Counted from the stretch's first letter, positions 39,359 to 48,520 are shown. The stretch: 64,000 bases of DNA from Caballeronia sp. GAFFF1 (GCF_023630705.1 NZ_JALQEM010000018.1:186001-250000); one strand, 5' to 3'. Notes: generated from the sequence alone by a model not told the origin. Numbers and translations are program-made.

Positions 39359-40746
39359 TTGGCGGGCTTCCGGTTTTTCCTGTACCACTCGTGAAAGGTC
39401 TCGGCCGGCGCTTCGGGCAGGTCGCGCCCGCGTCCCCAGATGTTGAGCGGGTTGTACAGCACGAAGTTCGGCAGCCGCTTCAACGCGCCGCCGAGCGACG
39501 CGACCGTCGCGCGATACAGCGTCGGACTCGCGAGCAGACGCCCCGCCATCTTCAGCACTTCCTGCTTCACGAACGGCACTTCGTGGCGCTCCGCGATCAC
39601 CGCGCGCCACTTGTAGATCTGCTCGTGGATGTTGACCTTCGTCGGGCAGACGTTCGTGCAACTGCCGTTGAGCGTCGAGGCGAACGGCAGGCTGCTGTAG
39701 CGCTTCAGGTCGTAGGTCGGGTTGATGATCGCGCCGATCGGCCCCGAGTACGTGCCCCCGTACGACAGCCCGCCGCTTCGCCGATAAACCGGACACGTGT
39801 TCATGCACGCACCGCAGCGGATGCACTTGAGCGAATACCAGAAGTCGTCGAGCGCGAGCCGCTCCGAGCGCCCGTTGTCGACGAGGATGAAGTGCATCTC
39901 CGTCCCCGGCCGCGGCGCGCGAAAGTGCGACGTGTATTGCGTGATCGGCGAGCCGAGCGCGCTGCGCGAGAGCATGCGCACAAACACGCCGAGATCGGCA
40001 ATCGTCGGAATCAGCTTCTCAATGCCGATGGACGCGATATGCAGCGGCGGCACGTTCGCGGAGAGATCCGCGTTGCCCTCGTTCGTGCAGACGACGACCG
40101 TGCCCGTCTCCGCGACCGCGAAGTTGCAGCCCGTCATGCCCGCCGTCTTTTCGCGCACGAAGTACGGCCGCGTGTTCATGCGCTGGCTTTCCGCCAGATA
40201 GTGGATGTCGCTGTTCTTCGGATCGGTGCCAATGGTCTTGCCGAACAGTTCGGCCACGTCCGCGCGCAGCTTGTGGACGGCCGGCACGACCATATGGCTC
40301 GGGTCCTGATGATCGAGCTGCTGAATGCGCTCGCCCAGATCGGTTTCCATCACCGTGATGCCGCGCGGCTCCAGATAATCGCGCATGTAGCATTCGTCGG
40401 TCAGCATCGACTTGCTTTTGACGAGCGTGGTCATGCCGCGCTCGCTCATCAGTTTGTAGACGAGCGCGTTGTGCTCTTCCGCGTCCGCCGCGAAATGCAC
40501 GACGACGCCGTTCTTCGCGGCCTGATCCGCGAACTGGGCGATGTAATCCGCGAGATTGGACAGCGTGTGTTCCTTGATGCCCGAAGCCAGATTACGCAGC
40601 GTTTCCCACTCGGGAATGCCGTGCGCCTGCGCATCGCGCTTCGAACGCAAGTCCCAGAGACGCTTGTCGTGAAACGCGACGTGGTCGGCTTTCTGCAGGA
40701 ACGCGCCCGCAGCCTTCGCGTGATCGATGCGAACGGTCTTCGTCAT
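39355..40746 (-). CDS. lutB: L-lactate utilization iron-sulfur protein LutB
   Basis: This 463-aa protein has an N-terminal LUD domain (TDECYMRDYLEPRGITVMET, NFAVAETGTVVVCTNEGN) and a C-terminal ferredoxin part with CIRCGACMNTCPVY and CTNVCPTKVN, which bind two [4Fe-4S] clusters. It sits between lutA and lutC with 4-nt overlaps on both sides, as expected for a stable complex. Confidence 0.94.
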   Translation of the reverse strand: MTKTVRIDHAKAAGAFLQKADHVAFHDKRLWDLRSKRDAQAHGIPEWETLRNLASGIKEHTLSNLADYIAQFADQAAKNGVVVHFAADAEEHNALVYKLMSERGMTTLVKSKSMLTDECYMRDYLEPRGITVMETDLGERIQQLDHQDPSHMVVPAVHKLRADVAELFGKTIGTDPKNSDIHYLAESQRMNTRPYFVREKTAGMTGCNFAVAETGTVVVCTNEGNADLSANVPPLHIASIGIEKLIPTIADLGVFVRMLSRSALGSPITQYTSHFRAPRPGTEMHFILVDNGRSERLALDDFWYSLKCIRCGACMNTCPVYRRSGGLSYGGTYSGPIGAIINPTYDLKRYSSLPFASTLNGSCTNVCPTKVNIHEQIYKWRAVIAERHEVPFVKQEVLKMAGRLLASPTLYRATVASLGGALKRLPNFVLYNPLNIWGRGRDLPEAPAETFHEWYRKNRKPAK

Positions 40747-41486
40747 GCCCGCGCTCCGTTCAGAACCTGCGCAATGTGGATGAACTTCGCGTCGAGCTTC
40801 ATGCGCTCGGCGCAGCCCTGCTGATGCATGAGACACGACATGTCGCCCGAGACGATGTACTCCGCGCCCGCGCCAATGTGATCGCGCACCTTGTCCTGCC
40901 CCATGCGCACCGACACTGCCTCTTCGGTGACGGAAAACGTGCCGCCGAAGCCGCAGCATTCATCGGGCCGGGCGGGGGAAACGAACTCGATGCCCTTCAC
41001 GCGTTCGAGCAATGCGCGCGGCTTCGAATACGACGTGCCTGCGACTTCCGAATTCGACGTCTCTCGCAGATGCCGCACCGCGCTGCAACTGTTGTGCAGG
41101 CCGACGCGATGCGGGAATTCAGCCCACGGAAACTCACGCACCTGCAAGACGTCGTGCAGGAATTCGACGAGTTCATACGTGCTTTTTCGCACCTTCTGGA
41201 CCGCGCTCGTCTGCTCGATGGCCGTGAAGTGCTCGCGCACGTGATGCGTGCAGCTTGCCGACGGCCCGACCACATAGTCGTAGTCCGCGAAGTTTCGGGC
41301 GAACACGCGCTCCGCGCCGGCCGCGTCCGCGTGCGCGCCGCTATTGGCCATCGGCTGGCCGCAGCATGTCTGATCCTGCGGATAGTCGACATCCACGCCC
41401 AGCCGCTCCAGCAATTCCAGCGTGGCGATGCCGATCTGCGGATAGAACGCGTCGATGAAACAGGGGACGAAAAGGGCAACTTTCAT
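40743..41486 (-). CDS. lutA: L-lactate utilization protein LutA (CCG-domain iron-sulfur protein)
   Basis: This 247-aa protein has two cysteine-rich CCG domains: QTCCGQPMANSGAH and ECCGFGGTFSV, with supporting cysteines in SASCTHHVREH and HNSCSAVRHL. These bind an unusual cluster and act with LutB and LutC in lactate oxidation. It is the first gene of the operon, 120 nt from the divergent regulator. The promoter and operator described at 41522-41564 lie in front of it. Confidence 0.93.
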   Translation of the reverse strand: MKVALFVPCFIDAFYPQIGIATLELLERLGVDVDYPQDQTCCGQPMANSGAHADAAGAERVFARNFADYDYVVGPSASCTHHVREHFTAIEQTSAVQKVRKSTYELVEFLHDVLQVREFPWAEFPHRVGLHNSCSAVRHLRETSNSEVAGTSYSKPRALLERVKGIEFVSPARPDECCGFGGTFSVTEEAVSVRMGQDKVRDHIGAGAEYIVSGDMSCLMHQQGCAERMKLDAKFIHIAQVLNGARA

Positions 41487-41521
41487 GGTGATCGCTTTGC
41501 GGACATTCCGCGTTGGTCAGC

Positions 41522-41534
41522 TTGGTCTGACCAA
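41522..41534. promoter_or_regulatory. Operator TTGGTCTGACCAA for the GntR regulator
   Basis: TTGGT-CTG-ACCAA is a perfect palindrome (centre aside) of the TGGT-N3-ACCA type bound by FadR-subfamily regulators such as LldR and PdhR. A further half site TTGGTCAG lies at 41513-41520. It sits just downstream of the lutA -10 element, over the expected transcription start, so binding should repress the operon. Confidence 0.82.
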
Positions 41535-41535
41535 G

Positions 41536-41564
41536 ACTTTAGGGATGCGGCGCTTTCGTGTCAA
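41536..41564 (-). promoter_or_regulatory. Sigma-70 promoter of lutABC
   Basis: On the minus strand TTGACA (plus 41564-41559) and TAAAGT (41541-41536) are 17 bp apart. Transcription would begin near 41529, inside the operator. Confidence 0.82.
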
Positions 41565-41605
41565 ACTAGGGTAATCCAAAGCCTCTCGCCGCGTTGCTCC
41601 GACCG

Positions 41606-42376
41606 ATGACCTTCCAGCCCGTCCACTCGCACGCCTACGCCCGCGTGCGTCTCTCCGATGTCGTGTCCGGCCAGATTCGTCAACTGATCTCGAACGGCAC
41701 CCTGCTGCCCGGCCAGCGCCTGCCTGCCGAGCGCGATCTCGCGGAGCAGTTAAACGTGTCGCGGCCGTCGCTGCGCGAGGCGCTCATTCGTCTGGAATCG
41801 GACGGATTCATTCGCGCGGCGGGGCGCGGCGGCTTCGTCGTGTCGGACGTGACAGCGCCGCTGGTCTCGCATCCGCTCGCCGCACTGCTCGAACAGCAGC
41901 CCGACGCGAGCGCCGATGTGCTCGAACTGCGTCACGGCCTGGAAACGCTCGCCACGGCCTACGCCGCCGAGCGCGCCACCGACGCCGATCTCGGGCGCAT
42001 CGCCGCCGCCTTCGATGCGCTGCAAGCCGCGGTCGAACAGAGAAGCACGCGCATCGCGGAAAAAGACGCCGCCTTCCATCTCGCCATTGCCGATGCGACG
42101 CACAACATCGCGTTGACGCACGTGATGCACGGCCTGAACGAAGTGATGCGCGAGTCGATGCTCACGTCGCATCGCCTCGTCGATTACGACGACGCCGTGG
42201 AAGCCGACCTGCTCGCGCAGCATCGCGCGATGCTGGATGCCATCGTGGCGCGCGATCCGGCCCGCGCGCGCGAGTGCGCGGGCGCGCATCTGGACTATGT
42301 GCGCGCGCTGTATCGCGACCGGCCAGCGAAGAAAGCGCGCGACGGCCTATCTCATGATGGCATGACGAATTCGTAA
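41606..42376 (+). CDS. GntR-family regulator (FadR subfamily), probable lut repressor
   Basis: This 256-aa protein has an N-terminal winged helix (about 10-75: SDVVSGQIRQLISNGTLLPG, RPSLREALIRLESDGFIR) and a C-terminal FCD helical domain (about 95-235) with histidines that can hold a metal and the effector. It diverges from lutABC and resembles LldR/LutR, which respond to lactate. The ATG at 41606 is preferred over a TTG at 41594. Lactate as effector is inferred from neighbours and family. Confidence 0.88.
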   Translation: MTFQPVHSHAYARVRLSDVVSGQIRQLISNGTLLPGQRLPAERDLAEQLNVSRPSLREALIRLESDGFIRAAGRGGFVVSDVTAPLVSHPLAALLEQQPDASADVLELRHGLETLATAYAAERATDADLGRIAAAFDALQAAVEQRSTRIAEKDAAFHLAIADATHNIALTHVMHGLNEVMRESMLTSHRLVDYDDAVEADLLAQHRAMLDAIVARDPARARECAGAHLDYVRALYRDRPAKKARDGLSHDGMTNS

Positions 42377-42497
42377 CGCCGCCGTAAGACCCGATAGGAC
42401 GGCGCCTACACGCATTTCGGACGCGCACCGCTAACGCGGGCCTTCACAGTCCGCGATACTGGAACCGTCGAAAACAAACATGCGCAAGGAGGACGAT

Positions 42498-42572
42498 ATG
42501 CCTTACCTACTCGGATGGCTGCTCGGTGTGCCGGTCGTGGTGCTGGTGATCCTTTACCTGATCTTCCATTGA
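42498..42572 (+). CDS. 24-residue membrane peptide
   Basis: The frame reads MPYLLGWLLGVPVVVLVILY and ends LIFH, a single membrane span. AAGGAGG lies 6 nt before the ATG, a near-ideal ribosome site, and a terminator follows 40 nt after the stop. Together these make it a strong small-protein candidate despite its length. No function is known to me. Confidence 0.7.
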   Translation: MPYLLGWLLGVPVVVLVILYLIFH

Positions 42573-42610
42573 TGCCGGCGCGGCACGCAGCAGAAGAATC
42601 GAAGAGACCG

Positions 42611-42647
42611 AAGGGCGTCGTTACAATACGACGCCCTTTTCCTTTCT
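42611..42647 (+). terminator. Intrinsic terminator after the 24-residue peptide
   Basis: AAGGGCGTCGT (42611-42621) pairs with ACGACGCCCTT (42628-42638) over a TACAAT loop, followed by TTCCTTT. It ends 14 nt before the creA-like start, so creA probably has a promoter that overlaps it or is expressed by readthrough. Confidence 0.8.
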
Positions 42648-42661
42648 TGCGTGGGATTTCG

Positions 42662-43141
42662 ATGAAGCGCACCGCACCGTTCGTTCTGAGCGCATCGCTC
42701 CTGTTTTTTTTCGGCGCGGGCTTCGCGCACGCCGAGGAAATCGCGAGCGTCAATACCAACTTCCGCTTCACCGGCTCCGACCGCGTGAGCGTCGAGGCGT
42801 ACGACGATCCGCTCGTCTCCGGCGTGACGTGCTATGTGTCGCGGGCGCGCACGGGCGGCGTGAAGGGCACGCTCGGCATCGCGGAAGACCCGACCGAGGC
42901 GTCCATCGCCTGCCGTCAGGTCGCGCCGATCAAGATCGCGCAGCCGCTCAAGCAGAAGACCGATGTCTTCACGGATCGCATGTCGTTCATTTTCAAGACG
43001 CTGCATGTCGTGCGCATCGTCGATACGAAGCGCAATACGCTCGTGTACCTGACGTACAGCGACCGCGTCGCGAGCGGCAGCGCGAAGAACAGCGTCACGG
43101 CGGTGCCGGTGCCAGAAGGCACGACGATTCCGGTCAAGTGA
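42662..43141 (+). CDS. creA: CreA-family secreted protein
   Basis: This 159-aa protein has a signal peptide (1-24, ending FAHA) and the CreA domain: DRVSVEAYDDPLVSGVTCYV, SIACRQVAPI with conserved cysteines, and LKQKTDVFTDRMSFIFKTLH. CreA is widespread in proteobacteria but has no established function. The ATG at 42662 gives the signal peptide; the upstream part of the open frame overlaps the terminator and is not coding. Confidence 0.88.
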   Translation: MKRTAPFVLSASLLFFFGAGFAHAEEIASVNTNFRFTGSDRVSVEAYDDPLVSGVTCYVSRARTGGVKGTLGIAEDPTEASIACRQVAPIKIAQPLKQKTDVFTDRMSFIFKTLHVVRIVDTKRNTLVYLTYSDRVASGSAKNSVTAVPVPEGTTIPVK

Positions 43142-43254
43142 GCGAGCCGCGTCGTCGCGGGCCGCGGCAGCAGCGCAATGCACTCGCCGCGCTTTGCGCC
43201 GCGCGATGAAGCGGTAGACTGAGCGATTAGCCCTTCGAGCCCGCGCATCTACCG

Positions 43255-44091
43255 ATGACCGCCCCACGCTTTCGCAACGCCGCGCGTTACTGGCGCTCGC
43301 CGCTCCTGCCGGACGCGGACATGGTCACCGCCGAGTATTACGATCACGCGTTCACGCCGCACTGGCACGACGCGTACACCGTGCCTGTCATCGAAGCGGG
43401 CGCGGAGTGTTACGACTATCGCGGCTCGCGTCATGTGGCGGAAGCGGGATCGGTGCCGGTCATCAATCCGGGCGAGGTGCATACCGGCGCGCGGGCCGTC
43501 GATACGGGATGGCGTTATCGCGTGTTCTATCTGCCGGTGCCGTTCGTGGAGGCGCTCGCGCGTGAAGTGTCGCCATGCGCGGCGTCGCCGTGGTTCTCGA
43601 CCGACATCATCCACGACGACGATCTCGCGCGCCGGCTCTTGCGCGCGCATCGGGCGCTGGAAACCCTGACGAGCGATGCCACGCGCGCCGATCCGCTCGC
43701 CGCTGAAACGGCGCTCGTCGATGCCGTGACGACGCTGCTCGCCCGGCACGCGCTGCAACGCCCGTCGTGCGGGCCGCCCGCCGCGGATGCCGCCCGCGTC
43801 GCCACGATGAAATCCCGCCTTGCCGACGATCTGCTCGAACCGGTCACGCTCGCCGAACTGGCGCGCGTCGTCGGGCTTTCGACCTTTCATGCGGCACGGC
43901 TTTTCGCACGCGAAACGGGTCTCGCGCCGCATGCGTGGCGCAATCAGTTGCGTATCGCGCGGGCGCTGCCGGCGTTGCGCGCGGGGGCGTCGATCGCGCA
44001 GGTCGCGGCCGCGAGCGGCTTCACCGATCAAAGTCACTTCACGCGGCATTTCAAGCGGGCGTTCGGCGTCGCGCCGGGGCGCTGGCGGTGA
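43255..44091 (+). CDS. AraC-family regulator
   Basis: This 278-aa protein has an N-terminal cupin-type ligand domain (about 20-110; YDHAFTPHWHDAYTVPVIEA) and two helix-turn-helix motifs in the last 100 residues (LAELARVVGLSTFHAARLF, IAQVAAASGFTDQSHFTRHF). It lies before azlCD on the same strand, 204 nt away, so it may control the amino-acid exporter. This type often precedes LysE or AzlCD-type exporters. The effector is unknown. Confidence 0.88.
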   Translation: MTAPRFRNAARYWRSPLLPDADMVTAEYYDHAFTPHWHDAYTVPVIEAGAECYDYRGSRHVAEAGSVPVINPGEVHTGARAVDTGWRYRVFYLPVPFVEALAREVSPCAASPWFSTDIIHDDDLARRLLRAHRALETLTSDATRADPLAAETALVDAVTTLLARHALQRPSCGPPAADAARVATMKSRLADDLLEPVTLAELARVVGLSTFHAARLFARETGLAPHAWRNQLRIARALPALRAGASIAQVAAASGFTDQSHFTRHFKRAFGVAPGRWR

Positions 44092-44295
44092 GTGAGTGGG
44101 GGCCGGCAGGACTTCCGTTTCGCGGACGATGAACAACCGGACCGCTAGCCAACGTCAACGCACCGTAGCTCCGCACGCACCACGCCTGCAACGCCGACCG
44201 CTCCGGCAATCGCAAACCCACTACCGCGACCGCAAGAACGTACAAGCCGCGCCCACCATAACGGGCCTATCCTCCGCGTAATCAGGAGGACGATC

Positions 44296-45036
44296 TTGAA
44301 CGCACCATCCGGCAACGCCTGGCGGGAACTCGCCGCCGGCGCTCGCGACACCATTCCGATGATGATCGGCGCCGCGCCCTTCGGCGTGATCTTCGGCACG
44401 CTGGTCACGGCGAGTCCGCTCACGCTCTGGCACGGCCAGTTGATGTCGCTCGCGGTCTTCGCGGGCTCGGCGCAGTTCATCGCGGTCGGCATGATCGCGG
44501 GGCACGCGAGCTTCGCCGTCATCTGGGCGACGACCTTCGTCGTCAATCTGCGCCATGTGCTCTATTCGGCGACGCTTGCGCCCTACGTCGCTCACCTGCC
44601 CGCGCGCTGGCGCTGGGCGCTGGCCGGCCTCTTAACCGACGAAGTGTTCGCCGTCGCCTACGCGCACTATCGAGCGCGCGCGCCGGGGGAAACCGGGCCG
44701 CACTACTTCCTCGGCTCCGGCCTCGCGATGTATGCGAACTGGCAAGCCTGGACGCTCATCGGGCTCTTCTTCGGCGCGGCGTTTCCGGGACTCAAGTCGC
44801 TCGGCCTCGATTTCGCGATGGTCGCCACGTTCATCGCGATCATCGTGCCGCAGCTCGTGGCGCTGCGCTTCGTCGCGGCGGCGCTGGCCTCGGGTGTGCT
44901 GTCGTTCGCGTGGCAAGGCTGGCCGTACAAGCTCGGACTGCTCGCGGCCGTGCTCGCGGGCGTCGCCGTGGGCCTGCTGCTGACGCTCGTCGAACAAAGG
45001 CCCCGCGTGAAAGACGCCAAGGAGCGCACGCAATGA
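44296..45036 (+). CDS. azlC: AzlC-family branched-chain amino-acid exporter subunit
   Basis: AzlC is the large subunit of a two-part exporter of branched-chain or related amino acids. The 246-aa product has about six membrane segments, with the family motifs AAPFGVIFGTL and FAGSAQFIAVGMI near the N terminus. It starts with TTG at 44296, supported by AGGAGG 6 nt before it. Its stop overlaps the azlD start. Confidence 0.93.
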   Translation: MNAPSGNAWRELAAGARDTIPMMIGAAPFGVIFGTLVTASPLTLWHGQLMSLAVFAGSAQFIAVGMIAGHASFAVIWATTFVVNLRHVLYSATLAPYVAHLPARWRWALAGLLTDEVFAVAYAHYRARAPGETGPHYFLGSGLAMYANWQAWTLIGLFFGAAFPGLKSLGLDFAMVATFIAIIVPQLVALRFVAAALASGVLSFAWQGWPYKLGLLAAVLAGVAVGLLLTLVEQRPRVKDAKERTQ

Positions 45037-45356
45037 ACTACGTCATCCTGATTGTCGGCATGGCGCTCGTCACGTATCTCATCCGGGCCGCCGTGTTCGT
45101 GCTCGGCGAGCGGCTGTCGTTTGCGCCGGTCGTGCGAACCGCGCTCGGCTTCGTGCCGGTGACGGTGCTCACGGCGATCATCGTGCCGATGACGGTTTCG
45201 CCGCATGGCAACGGCGCCGAGCTGACGTGGCGCAATCCGCAACTGATCGCGGCGGTGGCGGCGATCGCCGTCTGCGCGCTGACACGCCGCGCGCTGCTGA
45301 CGATCGCCGTATCGCTCGGCGTGTTCTTCGTCTGGCAGCTCGTCGTGCTGCGCTGA
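45033..45356 (+). CDS. azlD: AzlD-family exporter subunit
   Basis: AzlD is the small partner of AzlC. The 107-aa protein has three to four membrane segments (VILIVGMALVTYLIRAAVFV, ALGFVPVTVLTAIIVPMTV, LLTIAVSLGVFFVWQLVVL). It overlaps azlC by 4 nt; GGAG lies 8 nt before the ATG. Confidence 0.93.
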   Translation: MNYVILIVGMALVTYLIRAAVFVLGERLSFAPVVRTALGFVPVTVLTAIIVPMTVSPHGNGAELTWRNPQLIAAVAAIAVCALTRRALLTIAVSLGVFFVWQLVVLR

Positions 45357-45498
45357 TCGACAGCGCGACTGGACTTCGACGAAGCCCTCAAGTTTCCGGC
45401 CGGCCCGCCGTTATCTGAAACGAACGGACTCCGCCCGCGCGGCGGGCCGACAGCACTTCCCGCCATCGGGCCAGCCGAGCGCGGAACCGGAAACCGAC

Positions 45499-46263
45499 AT
45501 GCGTCAAATCACCCTTTCGTTGCGCGATGAAACGATCGCGTCGCTGAATCGCGACTTCGAGGCGTTCCTGCGTCTGTCGCTCAAGCTCGACCCGCAGTTC
45601 GTCACGCCGTCGTTCGAGGACTTTCTGCGCGCGAAGCTGCTCGACAACGACACGCCGCTCACCGAGCAGGCGGTGCAGCGCATGCTCACGCACGGCCAGT
45701 ATGCGTGGGCGAAGCGCGCACTCGACAAGGAGTTTCCGGATGTCGTCGAAATTCTGATCCGGCAGGCGGCCGAGCACGGCTTTGCGTTTGCAATCCGCTC
45801 CGACTGGAGCGCCGAGGATCTGGTGAAGGCGTCGCGCGAATGGGCGACGGCCATCGTCACCGAAGCCAAGGGCGACGCCTCGCAGGTGGACGTGCTCGCC
45901 TCGCAGATCAAGTCGGCGGCAGTGGATATCCGCGAAGTCGAGCAGAAGATGCAGACGCCCGCCTGGCGGCTCGCCGATTCGCTGCGCCAGCGCGTATTCG
46001 ATGCGAAGATCGCGGTCGAAACGAACGTGGGGTCCACTGCCCGCGAGAAGCTCGGCGAACTGCGCGCGCTGCTGCGGCTCGGCATCTTCTACGGGTCGAT
46101 TCATAAACAGGAAGCGCAGCAACTGCTCGAGTATCTGCGCTCGATGCGGCCGGAGCTTTTCGTCGACGAACCCTACGACGGCTTCACGCGCTTCGCGGCG
46201 TGGCTGCGCAGCATTTTCGGCAGCGCGCCGCGCGTGCCGCGAGCCTCGCGCGCATCGCGCTGA
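45499..46263 (+). CDS. Conserved-looking cytoplasmic protein of unknown function
   Basis: I do not recognise this 254-aa protein. It is mostly helical and charged, with no membrane segment or signal peptide. The segments VVEILIRQAAEHGFAFAIRS and DIREVEQKMQTPAWRLADSL look like surface helices, and the last 15 residues are Arg/Ser/Ala-rich. Codon use matches its neighbours and GGAACCGG lies upstream of the ATG, so it is likely real. It stands alone between azlD and the convergent helicase gene, giving no functional hint. Confidence 0.75.
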   Translation: MRQITLSLRDETIASLNRDFEAFLRLSLKLDPQFVTPSFEDFLRAKLLDNDTPLTEQAVQRMLTHGQYAWAKRALDKEFPDVVEILIRQAAEHGFAFAIRSDWSAEDLVKASREWATAIVTEAKGDASQVDVLASQIKSAAVDIREVEQKMQTPAWRLADSLRQRVFDAKIAVETNVGSTAREKLGELRALLRLGIFYGSIHKQEAQQLLEYLRSMRPELFVDEPYDGFTRFAAWLRSIFGSAPRVPRASRASR

Positions 46264-46275
46264 ACCAGCGACGCC

Positions 46276-48399
46276 CTACTCCCACATTCCCTTCAGCCGC
46301 GCGGCGATATCGATCTTCGCTTTCGCCGCCGCGGCGAGCCCCGCCGCCGTCGGCGCGGCCGCGACCGGTACCGGCGGCCATGCGCCTGCCTCGAAGTGCT
46401 GCATCAGATGCGGCGGGATGAAGCGCGTGCGCTGCGCCCACACGTGGCGATCGCCCAGATTCGTCTGGTTGTGCACGTAGAAACGCTGCGGCGTGACAAT
46501 GTGCAGGTCTTCTTTCGCCCGCGTCATCGCGACATACAGCAGGCGGCGCTCTTCGTCGATTTCCTCGTCGCTGCCCGTGCCCATATCGGAGGGAATGCAG
46601 CCGTCCACGCCGTTTAGCACGAACACGTTGCGCCATTCCTGCCCTTTCGCCGAGTGGATGGTCGAGAGAATCAGATAGTCCTCGTCGATGAGCGGCACGC
46701 CGGACTCGTCGCTCGTCGCGTCCGGCGGATCGAGCGTGAGTTCGGTGAGGAAACGCTCGCGCGTGGGGTACGTGGACGCGATGCTTTCCATCTGCAACAC
46801 GTCGCCGATGCGGATAGCCGCGTCTTCGTGATTGCGTTCGAGGTGCGGCTCGTACCAGCGGCGGATCATCTCGAATTCGGCGGGCCACGGCGATTCGCGG
46901 CCGCAGAGCCTGCCCATGAGCGCGACGAAGCGCGGCCAGTCTTCGCTCGCCCGCGCGGGCGCGCCGAACGCGGCGAGCGCAGTCGGCGCGCGCGCGGCCT
47001 GCGCGACGCTATCCAGCAAGCGCCCGGCAATCGCCGGCCCGATGCCCGGCAGCAGTTGCGCCACGCGAAAGCCCGCGACGCGATCGCGCGGATTCTCGGC
47101 CCAGCGCAGCACCGCGAGCACGTCTTTCACGTGCACGGAATCAAGAAACTTGAGGCCGCCGAACTTCACGAACGGAATGTTGCGCCGCGTGAGCTCGATT
47201 TCGAGCGTGGCGCTGTGATGCGCCGCGCGGAACAGCACCGCCTGCGACTTGAGCTTCATGCCGGCCTCGCGCGCCTCCAGCACTTTTTCGACGACATAAC
47301 GCGCCTGATCCGCCTCGTCCGCGACCGACACGACGCGCGGCCTTTGCGCCGATGCCTTGTCGGTCCACAGATCCTTTGTGAAGCGCTCGGTGGCGAGCCC
47401 GATCACCGCGTTCGACGCTTCGAGAATCGGCTGCGTCGACCGGTAGTTGCGGTCGAGCGTGACGGTCGCGGCGGGCGGATCGAAGTGCTGCGGAAAGTCG
47501 AGGATATTGCGCACCGTCGCGCCGCGAAACGAATAGATGGACTGCGCGTCGTCGCCCACGACGGTCAGGCCGCGTCCGTCCGGTTTCATCGCGAGCAGGA
47601 TGGTGGCTTGCAGGCGGTTGGTGTCCTGATATTCGTCGACGAGCACGTGGTCGAAGCGGCTCGACAAGTCCGCCGCGATGCTCGGCTCGGCGGCGAGGTG
47701 CGACCAGTAGAGCAGCAGGTCGTCGTAGTCGAGGACGCTTTGCGCCTGCTTCGCGCTCACGTACGCGGCGAAGAGGCGCTTCAGGTCCGCTTCCCACTCG
47801 CGACACCACGGATACGCCTGGTCCAGCACGGTCGCGAGCGACGCGCCCGTGTTGACGACGCGCGAGTAGATGGCGAAACAGGTGGATTTGGCGGGAAACC
47901 GCTTTTCTTTCGACGAGAGCCCGAGTTCGTGGCGCACGAGGTTCATCAGGTCGGCGGAGTCTTCGCGGTCGTTGATGGTGAACGACGGCGCGAGGCCGAC
48001 GAGGTCGGCGTAATCGCGCAGCAGCCGCGCGCCGATGCCGTGAAACGTGCCGGACCACGTGAGCCCCTGCGCGATGGCGCTCCTGCTGCCGAGCGCGCTC
48101 GTCGCGATGCGCGTCACGCGCCGCGTCATTTCGAGCGCCGCGCGGCGCGAAAACGTAAGCAGCAGAATCCGATGCGGATCCGCGCCCTTCACCAGCAGAT
48201 GCGCGACGCGGTGAGCGAGCGTGTTGGTCTTGCCCGAGCCCGCGCCGGCGATCACGAGCAACGGACCGCCGCAGCGCCCCGGCGCGTCGACGCCGAATTC
48301 GACCGCCCGGCGCTGCGCATCGTTGAGCTTGGCAAGATAGGCGGCGACGTTCTCAGAGGAGGCGTCGGCGGTGGCGGTGTCGTCCGTAAGGGTCAGCAC
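46276..48399 (-). CDS. UvrD/Rep-type superfamily 1 DNA helicase
   Basis: This 707-aa ATP-dependent helicase has LNDAQRRAVEFGVDAPG (Q motif), AGAGSGKTNTLAHRV (Walker A), VDEYQDTN (Walker B), VVGDDAQSIYSFRGA (motif III), and STIHSAKGQEWRNVFVLNGVD with MTRAKEDLHIV (motifs V and VI). It is of the short UvrD/PcrA-like kind and is not the main UvrD. I placed the start at GTG 48399 because a promoter lies upstream at 48435-48462; the ribosome site is poor, so the start is uncertain. Confidence 0.87.
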   Translation of the reverse strand: MLTLTDDTATADASSENVAAYLAKLNDAQRRAVEFGVDAPGRCGGPLLVIAGAGSGKTNTLAHRVAHLLVKGADPHRILLLTFSRRAALEMTRRVTRIATSALGSRSAIAQGLTWSGTFHGIGARLLRDYADLVGLAPSFTINDREDSADLMNLVRHELGLSSKEKRFPAKSTCFAIYSRVVNTGASLATVLDQAYPWCREWEADLKRLFAAYVSAKQAQSVLDYDDLLLYWSHLAAEPSIAADLSSRFDHVLVDEYQDTNRLQATILLAMKPDGRGLTVVGDDAQSIYSFRGATVRNILDFPQHFDPPAATVTLDRNYRSTQPILEASNAVIGLATERFTKDLWTDKASAQRPRVVSVADEADQARYVVEKVLEAREAGMKLKSQAVLFRAAHHSATLEIELTRRNIPFVKFGGLKFLDSVHVKDVLAVLRWAENPRDRVAGFRVAQLLPGIGPAIAGRLLDSVAQAARAPTALAAFGAPARASEDWPRFVALMGRLCGRESPWPAEFEMIRRWYEPHLERNHEDAAIRIGDVLQMESIASTYPTRERFLTELTLDPPDATSDESGVPLIDEDYLILSTIHSAKGQEWRNVFVLNGVDGCIPSDMGTGSDEEIDEERRLLYVAMTRAKEDLHIVTPQRFYVHNQTNLGDRHVWAQRTRFIPPHLMQHFEAGAWPPVPVAAAPTAAGLAAAAKAKIDIAARLKGMWE

Positions 48400-48434
48400 A
48401 GAGAAAAGCGGGCGTCGAGAGAAGTGACGCACAC

Positions 48435-48462
48435 TGTATATCCATACAACCCGCGCACGCAA
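48435..48462 (-). promoter_or_regulatory. Sigma-70-like promoter for the helicase gene
   Basis: On the minus strand TTGCGT (plus 48462-48457) and TATACA (48440-48435) are 16 bp apart, which places the transcription start near 48428 and excludes a start codon upstream at 48462. Confidence 0.6.
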
Positions 48463-48520
48463 GTCTTTGCCGCGGCACGTCTTTCTTTCGACGGGCCGCG
48501 GCTTGCCAGAAACGGCTCAG

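Noticed and set aside
48400..48462. GTG at 48462 as start of the helicase gene
   Set aside because: A sigma-70-like promoter covers this position, so it would lie upstream of the transcript.
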